A stretch of 35,707 nucleotides of DNA from assembly GCA_047626155.1 (NCBI GenBank), contig JBLHRR010000040.1:1-35707 (forward strand). Reading direction: 5' to 3'. Source of the DNA: CALGLS01 sp047626155 (GTDB taxonomy: Bacteria > Bacteroidota > Bacteroidia > Chitinophagales > Saprospiraceae). Below the pieces are notes generated by a model, which was not told where the DNA came from, made no database searches, and saw only the letters and a list, made by a program, of their open reading frames with translations. A program made the position numbers and the translations under genes. Positions 25,401-31,382 of this stretch are shown here, in pieces. Within the stretch, counting starts at the first letter, position 1, and each line of letters opens with the position of its first letter.

Positions 25401-26974
25401 GCGAATTGTTGTTTAAAGTAATTTGAAATATGTTGTGCTAGTTTGGAAAAAATAGCCAATGGAATATCAGCGCCCATGGATCCTATTGGTTCTTTTGAGT
25501 GCTGAACCATCGCCTTTAATATTAAATTGACATCCTCTGCCCCCATTCCATAACTGATCTGCCGCTGACGCAAATTAAATTCCGACTTTGCAACCTCATT
25601 GTTATCAGACTCTATCTCTTTGAGATCTATGGCATTAGCTTTCAGCCAACTTGCATAAGGAAATCGTTGACAGATGACCTCTTTAATTTCAGAATCCGAA
25701 ATAATTCTTTTTTCCTGCAAATCAGCCAAGAGCATTTTTCCTGGTCTCAATCTGCCTTTTTTTATTATTTTGCTTTGATCAATTTTCAAACAACCTTCTT
25801 CGCTTGCCACCATTAATTGACCATCTATGGTCTGAACATATCTCAGCGGCCGTAATCCATTTCTATCCAAGGTGGCACCAACCAAATTGCCATCCGTAAA
25901 ACAAATTCCAGCGGGACCATCCCAAGGTTCTACAATTCCATCGTGGTATTGATAGAAACCTTTTTTGTATGCTGCCATTTCCTCATCGTTCTGCCAGGCT
26001 TCCGGGATCAACATCATCAGAGCGTGAGGAATGGATCTGGTTGTTCTGATCAAAAAATCAACGACATTATCAAAGTTCCCAGAGTCTGACAAAAAGGGAT
26101 CGCAGACCGGTAAGGCTCTAACCCAATCTTCTTTGTAAATTTCACTTTTATGCATGAAATTTTCTCTGGCTTTCCACCAATTTAGATTTCCTTTAATGGT
26201 ATTGATTTCGCCATTATGTGCAATACATCTGAAGGGTTGTGCCAGTTTCCATTTTGGGACGGTATTGGTGGAAAACCGGCTATGCACGATAGCAACGGCA
26301 GATTCAAGTGCTTCATCATTCAGGTCAATGAAATAATCCCGAAGTTGTGTTGCTTTTAGTTGTCCTTTATAAACGATTGTTTTTGAAGAAAGGGAAGCGA
26401 TATAAAATTCATCAACGATTGAGCTGTCCGTAAAATAGATTGATTTTAGAATTTCCGTTTTTAAGAAGTATAGTTTTTTCTCGATGTCATAAAAAAGTCC
26501 TTCTTTTTTTGGAGATAAAAAGACCTGTTGCATTAAAGGCTCTGTTGCGAGTGGCGATTCTCCGATCATCGAATTATCAACCCCAACCGATCTTTGAAAG
26601 AGGATTTCAAAATTATTTTCTTCACAAGCCTGTTCTAGTCCGTTCAAACAAAATTGGCGTTTGCTTTTGTCTTTAGGCAAAAAAAGCATCGCCACTCCAT
26701 AGTTTCCCGAAGGAGGTAAATGCTTTTTGTTGAGCTCCGCTTCTTTACGAAATAATTTATCTGGTATTTGAATCAATATTCCAGCACCATCTCCTGAATT
26801 GGATTCAAAACCACAGGCTCCGCGATGTTCCATATTCTCCAGCATGGTCAATGCATCGCTAACTAATTGCTGTGTTTTCTCGCCACTAATGTTAGTAAGC
26901 AACCCCACACCACAGGAGTCTTTATCTAGTTTTTGATCATAAAGTCCAAAGTCTTCTTGCTCCTGCTCTACCAT
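22418..26974 (-). CDS. gltB: Glutamate synthase, large (alpha) subunit
   Basis: 1518 residues, the usual size. N-terminal class II glutamine amidotransferase domain: the short leader ends in DKDS before Cys21-GVG, the expected N-terminal nucleophile after propeptide removal, with HSRFSTNT and HNGEINTIKGN. The central and FMN/synthase domains contain GEGGEDERRF, GAKPGEGGQLPG, SPPPHHDIYSIEDLAQLI and GHDGGTGASPLSSI. The 3Fe-4S cluster motif is CHLNTCPVG. The C-terminal beta-helix has repeated G-x-x-G turns (GGVVIVLGTYGKNFGAGMSGG). It makes two glutamates from glutamine plus 2-oxoglutarate. It starts 12 nt after amt, so they are co-transcribed. Confidence 0.98.
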   Translation of the reverse strand: MVEQEQEDFGLYDQKLDKDSCGVGLLTNISGEKTQQLVSDALTMLENMEHRGACGFESNSGDGAGILIQIPDKLFRKEAELNKKHLPPSGNYGVAMLFLPKDKSKRQFCLNGLEQACEENNFEILFQRSVGVDNSMIGESPLATEPLMQQVFLSPKKEGLFYDIEKKLYFLKTEILKSIYFTDSSIVDEFYIASLSSKTIVYKGQLKATQLRDYFIDLNDEALESAVAIVHSRFSTNTVPKWKLAQPFRCIAHNGEINTIKGNLNWWKARENFMHKSEIYKEDWVRALPVCDPFLSDSGNFDNVVDFLIRTTRSIPHALMMLIPEAWQNDEEMAAYKKGFYQYHDGIVEPWDGPAGICFTDGNLVGATLDRNGLRPLRYVQTIDGQLMVASEEGCLKIDQSKIIKKGRLRPGKMLLADLQEKRIISDSEIKEVICQRFPYASWLKANAIDLKEIESDNNEVAKSEFNLRQRQISYGMGAEDVNLILKAMVQHSKEPIGSMGADIPLAIFSKLAQHISNYFKQQFAQVTNPPIDSLRENYFMSLSTVLGDSSRVLNINEAQAFVIRMESPVLTPGLFYGLQSLNNLKFRAATVSSCYTKGQSLKEAILDFNQKVKHQIEKGANLICISDRGINEHMTAIPSLMAVGALHHFLIEQGERNQVSLIVETGDSWEVHHFACLLSYGADAIYPYLAIETIKTMKSDVGSGFQNGGVGGSSSLGAGAEQIDIAETQLKNYLKAAEKGLLKVMSKLGVSTLQSYKGAQTFEAIGISSEVIDLCFKGTTSKIEGMNFEQLQREQNAKHQLAFGSKSNELPNKGVYQWKRDAEYHLFNPKSIHLLQHSTKTNDFNLYKKFTEEIDRSENNVSTLRSFIRFKKAKSIPLEEVESVENILKRFASGAMSFGSISHEAHTTLAKAMNRIGAKSNSGEGGEDERRFKKLENGDWERSAIKQVASGRFGVTINYLTNAAEIQIKMAQGAKPGEGGQLPGHKVDENIATVRHATPGVGLISPPPHHDIYSIEDLAQLIFDLKNANRAARISVKLVSKTGVGVIASGVTKAHADHILISGHDGGTGASPLSSISHTGLPWELGLAETHHTLVKNNLRDRVTLQCDGQIRTGRDMAIATLLGAEEWGVATAALVVEGCILMRKCHLNTCPVGIATQDKDLRKKFDGKVEHLVNYFHFLAEDFRMIMADLGFRTVNEMVGRADLLKPDMEEKHWKASNVDLSKLLFYAKPKEGYFSYKVKEQDHGLDKVLDHTLIAKSALAIEEARKFKSKINIQNTDRAVGAMLSNEIAKVYGSAGMKKDSICFRFKGTAGQSFGAFLIKGVSFTLVGASNDYFGKGLSGGRLVAIPNRKVIFNPARNTIVGNVCLYGATSGQAFIKGVAGDRFAVRNSGVEAVVEGVGDNACEYMTGGVVIVLGTYGKNFGAGMSGGIAYVYQEDKDRSYRINKEMVELEECTANDLEKIRILLRAHFNYTSSNLALDILNEWYDLSKHFLKVMPTEYKKALLRESLISATLPV

Positions 26975-26986
26975 GTAATTTTATTG

Positions 26987-28285
26987 TTATGAATATGCTG
27001 ATATCTTATGTTCTTCAATGTCAAGGCCTTTCTCTTCTTCTGTTTCAGAAACTCTAATTCCTATTGTTATTTTCAACAGATAGAATAACAAGAAAGATAA
27101 TGCGAATGCAAAAATACCACAGGCCAAAATTCCAATAAGCTGATCTGTTAACTCTCCTACCCCCTCATCAAATGTTCCAAATAAAGCAACCGCCAAAGTG
27201 CCCCAAATTCCGCAAACTAAATGAACCGAAGTGGCGCCCACAGGATCGTCCAGTTTAATTCGATCAAAGAACGATACCGACAAGGGGATTAAAATTCCTG
27301 CGATCAATCCTATAATTATTGCCGAGTTCACGGAGACGGAATCTGCAGATGCGGTTATCCCGACCAAGCCACCTAATATGCCATTGAGTACCATGGGAAG
27401 GTCGTGCGATCTGAACATGATATAACTTACAATGAAAGCACCGATGGCTCCTCCCGCAGCGGAGAGTGAAGTAGTCGTGAATACTAAAGAAACCAATTCT
27501 GGATTGGCACTCAAAACGGAACCCCCATTAAAACCAAACCATCCAAACCACAACAGAAAAACCCCTAATGCCGCCAATGGCATAGAATGGCCTGGAATGG
27601 GTTTTATCCCTTTGGAAGTATATTTTCCTTTCCGAGGGCCTAATAAAATAATGCCTGCTAGCGCTGCCCAGCCTCCAACGGAATGTACCAATGTCGATCC
27701 CGCAAAGTCATAAAAACCTAAGGCATCCAACCATCCTTTTCCCCACTTCCAAAATCCAGTAACCGGATAAATCATCGCTACAAATAAGGTGGCAAAAATC
27801 AAAAAAGCATTTAGCTTAATTCTACCTGCAACGGCACCGGAAACGATGGTTGCTCCAGTGGCAGCAAACATAGCCTGAAAAATAAAATCAGACCAATAAG
27901 TATAATCTGCATAAGCCGCAGTCATTCCTCCTTCAGGTGGGTTCAGGAAAAAACCTCCGAAACTGAAATAACCACCAGCGTTTGTTCCAGGGTACATTAG
28001 GTTAAAACCAACAAACCAATAAGTAAGTAGACCAATGGCAATAATCATTGAATTTTTAAAAAGGATATTCACCACGTTCTTCTTCTGTACAAAACCTGCT
28101 TCCAAAGTGGAAAAGCCTAAATGCATAATAAAAACAAAAGATGCTGCAATTAATATCCAAAGATTATTGGTCGTAAAAGCACTTAGCTCAGCAGCCGCCT
28201 GAGCCGCCTCGGCAGCCTTAAGCGCTTCCGTTGCTTTAGCTAGTATTTCTTCTGCACTGTTTATAGTTATTTCATTCATTTTCAA
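26987..28285 (-). CDS. amt: Ammonium transporter (Amt family)
   Basis: 432 residues with about 11 membrane segments from residue 42 on (LWILIAASFVFIMHLGFSTLEAGF). The twin histidines of the conduction pore are at His201 (STLVHSVGGWAAL) and His355 (GATSVHLVCGIWGT), and DFAGSTLVH and GPRKGKY are family signatures. The N-terminal ~35 residues are a charged, Ala-rich helix with no signal sequence, longer than in enteric AmtB. The start could also be Met3. It imports ammonium for glutamate synthase and is expected to be gated by the P-II protein encoded 15 nt upstream. Confidence 0.96.
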   Translation of the reverse strand: MKMNEITINSAEEILAKATEALKAAEAAQAAAELSAFTTNNLWILIAASFVFIMHLGFSTLEAGFVQKKNVVNILFKNSMIIAIGLLTYWFVGFNLMYPGTNAGGYFSFGGFFLNPPEGGMTAAYADYTYWSDFIFQAMFAATGATIVSGAVAGRIKLNAFLIFATLFVAMIYPVTGFWKWGKGWLDALGFYDFAGSTLVHSVGGWAALAGIILLGPRKGKYTSKGIKPIPGHSMPLAALGVFLLWFGWFGFNGGSVLSANPELVSLVFTTTSLSAAGGAIGAFIVSYIMFRSHDLPMVLNGILGGLVGITASADSVSVNSAIIIGLIAGILIPLSVSFFDRIKLDDPVGATSVHLVCGIWGTLAVALFGTFDEGVGELTDQLIGILACGIFAFALSFLLFYLLKITIGIRVSETEEEKGLDIEEHKISAYS

Positions 28286-28300
28286 ACTAGTATTAGCCTC

Positions 28301-28645
28301 TTATAAATTTATTGATTCCCCGTTTTTTAATCCGGTTCTGATATTTGTAATTTCTTCTACATTGGTTACGATAATGAGTCCGTCTCCTTTCTCCCCAGTA
28401 TATGCCGCATCTTTAATAGCCTGGTGAGCAGCTCCGACATATTCCTCAGAGATAATAATTTCGAGCTTTATTCTTCCAATATATCCTACATCATAAGCAG
28501 TACCCCGATAAGACCTGTTCTTACCTTTTTGATGCCCATACCCCTTGACTTCATAAAAAGTAAAAAAGTTAATTCCAACTTCTTGAAGACCTTCTTGTAC
28601 TGCTTCAAACTTTGAGGACCTGATGATTGCTTCTACTTTTTTCAT
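28301..28645 (-). CDS. glnK: P-II nitrogen regulatory protein (GlnK-type)
   Basis: 114 residues, the normal P-II length. Starts MKKVEAIIRSSKFEAVQEGL; the T-loop (~37-55) contains the YRGTAY motif with Tyr51, the residue uridylylated in proteobacteria. The B-loop is present as TGEKGDG (83-89). Several residues that contact the ATP phosphates in E. coli P-II differ: Lys90 is Leu, Arg101 is Asn, Arg38 is His; Arg103 is kept. It is the first gene of the nitrogen operon and the obvious partner of Amt, plugging the channel when nitrogen is plentiful. No GlnD gene is in view, so whether Tyr51 is modified is unknown. Confidence 0.95.
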   Translation of the reverse strand: MKKVEAIIRSSKFEAVQEGLQEVGINFFTFYEVKGYGHQKGKNRSYRGTAYDVGYIGRIKLEIIISEEYVGAAHQAIKDAAYTGEKGDGLIIVTNVEEITNIRTGLKNGESINL

Positions 28646-29041
28646 TTATTTCTTAATTTTTCTAAGGATGAATTTAAGGCTTATGCCACAATAGACGGAT
28701 ACTATATTTTTCACTTTTGTTATTTCCATTGTATTTAAAAATAGTTTAAATCACTATTTATCAGACAATTACCTATTTAATATTGTTATAGCCATATTTA
28801 AGAATTCAGGATCAATAATGATTTTGGAAATCCTTAATCGAAAATATTTCTATACATCCGGGCAATAAAAAAAGAGAGTCAACCGGAGTCAACTCTCTTT
28901 TCTTTACGAATAAACGCTTCTATTTTTCCAGGCCTAAACTTTATCCCAACCCTGCTGTTTTGGCTATTTTATAACAATAGTATTTTTTAAAATACTACTT
29001 ATTTTTAGGTTGTGGAAAATCGTTTGAGAAATAGAATATAG
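28646..29041. other. Intergenic region upstream of the nitrogen operon
   Basis: ~395 nt without a gene. It should hold the glnK promoter in its left half; no convincing TAnnTTTG element is seen. A hairpin AAATAG/CTATTT lies near 28740-28760, and a palindrome AGTATTTT/AAAATACT at 28979-28996 lies between the metY stop and its terminator. Confidence 0.4.
28871..28900 (-). terminator. Bidirectional-looking terminator after metY
   Basis: AAAGAGAGT (28871-28879) pairs with ACTCTCTTT (28892-28900) around a 12-nt loop. On the minus strand it is followed by a run of T about 140 nt after the metY stop; the plus strand also has T residues after it. Confidence 0.75.
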
Positions 29042-30334
29042 TTACTTCTTTTTCGCCCGACGATTCGCAGCTTTAAAAGCCTGCTCCAAGTCTTCAATAA
29101 TATCGTCAATATGTTCAATCCCAACACACAATCGCAATAGATCTTGCGTAACACCGGCAGCAGCCTGTTCCGAGGCCGACATCTGCCGATGAGTCGTAGA
29201 GGCAGGATGGCAGGCCAGGGACTTTGCATCACCAATGTTTACCAAACGTTTGAAAAGACCTAGCGCATCATAGAACTTTTCCGCCTTTGCGAAGCCTCCT
29301 TTGATTCCGAAACTCATCAAGGAAGAAGGTTTCCCTTCACAATATTTTTTACTTAATTTATTGTATCTACTAGATTTCAGACCGGCATAACTTATCCAGG
29401 AAACTTGCTTGTGCTTTTCCAGATATTTAGCAACAGCCAATGCATTCTCACAATGGCGTTCCATCCGTAAAGGTAATGTTTCTAAACCTTGAAGAATTTG
29501 GAAAGCCGCCATAGCGGATAAACAAGAACCGGTATTTCTTAGGGCCACGGTACGTGCTCTTGCAATGAATGCAGCTGCCCCCATAGCTTCTGCATAGACA
29601 ACACCATGATAAGATGGTTCGGGGGTATTGAACTGAGGAAATCGTTTTTTGTGTTTGACCCAATCAAATTTTCCAGAATCTACAATTACACCTCCTAAGG
29701 TCGTTCCATGGCCACCGATATATTTTGTCATGGAGTGCACAACTATATCTACACCGTGTTCTATAGGTCGGGTGAGGGCAGGTGTAGCTACAGTGTTATC
29801 ACAAATGACCGGTACTCCTTTTGCATGAGCAGCCTTAGCAATTTTAGCCAGATCACAAATGTTTCCAGCGGGATTACCAATAGATTCGCAATAGACCGCT
29901 TTGGTTTTGTCATCGATTAATTTAGCCAGATCAGCCGCATTGTCACTCTCAGCAAATCTAACTTCAATGCCTAATTTTGGAAGCATATGTGCAAAGAGCG
30001 TGTAAGTTCCACCATACAATTGAGGTGTAGACACAATGTTATCCCCTGCTTCAGCCAAGTTCAAAATGGCATAATTTATAGCAGCACTTCCTGCACTGGT
30101 ACAGAGCCCTGCAATGCCACCTTCTAATGCCGCAATTCTTTTTTCCAAAACATCAACCGTCGGATTCATGATACGGCTGTAGATATTCCCTGGAACGGCC
30201 AAATTAAACAAATCAGCGCCATGTTGTGCATTATCAAATTCGTAAGCAACGGTCTGGTATATCGGAACCGCAACGGATTTGGTAGTTGGCTCAGATTGGT
30301 ATCCTGCATGAAGTGCAATCGTTTCTTTTTTCAT
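29042..30334 (-). CDS. metY: O-acetylhomoserine sulfhydrylase (aminocarboxypropyltransferase)
   Basis: 430 residues from the ATG at 30334, where the family-typical MKKETIALHAGYQSEP begins; the frame is open 22 residues further upstream but without family similarity. It is a PLP enzyme of the Cys/Met metabolism family: VYCESIGNPAGNICDL, VICDNTVATPALTRPI, and the PLP lysine Lys204 in VHSMTKYIGGHGT. RFPQFNTPEPSYHG and the long C-terminal domain with LACHPASTTHRQMS fit O-acetylhomoserine sulfhydrylases better than cystathionine enzymes. The reaction joins sulfide to O-acetylhomoserine to make homocysteine for methionine synthesis. It is a single-gene unit with its own terminator. Confidence 0.88.
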   Translation of the reverse strand: MKKETIALHAGYQSEPTTKSVAVPIYQTVAYEFDNAQHGADLFNLAVPGNIYSRIMNPTVDVLEKRIAALEGGIAGLCTSAGSAAINYAILNLAEAGDNIVSTPQLYGGTYTLFAHMLPKLGIEVRFAESDNAADLAKLIDDKTKAVYCESIGNPAGNICDLAKIAKAAHAKGVPVICDNTVATPALTRPIEHGVDIVVHSMTKYIGGHGTTLGGVIVDSGKFDWVKHKKRFPQFNTPEPSYHGVVYAEAMGAAAFIARARTVALRNTGSCLSAMAAFQILQGLETLPLRMERHCENALAVAKYLEKHKQVSWISYAGLKSSRYNKLSKKYCEGKPSSLMSFGIKGGFAKAEKFYDALGLFKRLVNIGDAKSLACHPASTTHRQMSASEQAAAGVTQDLLRLCVGIEHIDDIIEDLEQAFKAANRRAKKK

Positions 30335-30480
30335 AAAAGTAGGTTTTGAGTTTAAACGTCTAAGTGCTTTGACTAAATAAAAATATAATTTGCCTGACAA
30401 GTTCTTGTATACAATACATTATCTGCTAAGAAAAGTTCCAAATAATAAGATTTCTTTCGCAAAGAATGGCAACTTTCATT

Positions 30481-30488
30481 CAAACTTA
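30481..30488 (-). promoter_or_regulatory. Candidate -7 element for metY
   Basis: Minus-strand TAAGTTTG matches the Bacteroidota -7 consensus TAnnTTTG exactly. The expected upstream TTTG is replaced by a T-run, so this is only a partial match. It would give a ~140-nt leader before metY. Confidence 0.35.
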
Positions 30489-30975
30489 TTTCTCCAAAGA
30501 TATGTAAAAAATATGTCATTTCACTTCCCGGACCTCTAATAAGCAGTCTATATCTTTCGGATGAAATCCAATTATTAGTCCTTCAAATCCTAATTAATAA
30601 TTGAACTAATACGAAGAGACTCAATATCCTCGTTTCGAAATTCTATAATTAAATCAGAAATAAAGTGCTCCATCTTGCATAAGAATTTCCGTTTGTTATT
30701 ACTTAATTTGATAAGGGGGAAAAAGATTAATCTGACTTTTACTTTAAAAAAAAGTATTGTGATTATTTGAGTTGGAATGTTGGATGATTACAGTGGGATA
30801 ATGGGTAATTAACAACTCTACTAAAATGTAAAGTCAATAATAAAATGTGCTTCTAGGAACAGTCCTTTGATGTATAGGCCAAAACATTTTCCGGAATCTA
30901 CATCACGTTTGTTCTAAGCTTTTATGCCCGCTTTTTTTAATCTACTCTTATCTACACTTATTTAATAAAGGCCTC

Positions 30976-31142
30976 TTAAACACGGTAGAATAAATACTAT
31001 GGCTTTTTATAGGTCATTTTTGAATTTATACTTCGCCTGCAAAATACTCATTATGCTAAAGCATAACTCCGTTTTTCCAGACTCGTCTAAACTCAAAACT
31101 AACTCTCTAGAAATACTAGATTACTTATTCTACAGTGCTTAA
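30976..31142 (+). repeat. ~167-bp inverted-repeat element, copy 2, with 14-bp flanking repeat
   Basis: Inverted ends at 30977-30996 and 31122-31141 match at 17 of 20 positions. Inside is a perfect hairpin TTATGCT-AA-AGCATAA (31051-31066), plus CTTCG before it and CTCG and CAAAAC after it, as in copy 1. Direct repeats TTAATAAAGGCCTC (30962-30975) and TTAATAAAGCCCTC (31139-31152) lie at the two borders, 13 of 14 identical, like a target-site duplication. Too short to encode a transposase, so a MITE-like element is possible. Confidence 0.6.
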
Positions 31143-31382
31143 TAAAGCCCTCCCATTCTACTTTATCGTTTAAATCAAAAAGGCTTGAGCAGAGTGCCTC
31201 TTCCTACGGGAGCTAAGTAGGAAACCTACTACTGACAAGTTCAAATGGCAAAGTACATCTATTCAGAAATATTTAATTTCATCGCTTTGATCAAGTGGCT
31301 TTGATTTTGCAACACTCTTCCTAGCTCCTCAAATAATTTAATTTCAATTTCTTTTCTTTACGAAATCTATTTTACCTTAAAT

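Larger units (their letters stand above)
30335..31382. other. Gene-free kilobase between metY and the HYR-repeat protein gene
   Basis: 1048 nt without a convincing gene in any frame. Contents seen: the metY leader and candidate promoter (to ~30500), nothing recognisable at ~30500-30960, the inverted-repeat element copy 2 with flanking direct repeats (30962-31152), and two mutually exclusive hairpins at 31201-31230 (TTCCTAC/GTAGGAA or AGTAGG/CCTACT) about 150-180 nt before the downstream start. Confidence 0.5.

Noticed and set aside
28646..28720. Sigma-54 promoter before glnK
   Set aside because: A TGGCAT is present near 28690 on the minus strand, but no TTGC-type -12 element follows at the right spacing.
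30335..30400. 22-residue N-terminal extension of MetY
   Set aside because: The family sequence begins at MKKETIALHAG; the extension has no similarity and reaches into the leader.
30335..30530. SAM riboswitch upstream of metY
   Set aside because: The leader shows no recognisable SAM-I or SAM-II core by eye; a covariance search would settle it.
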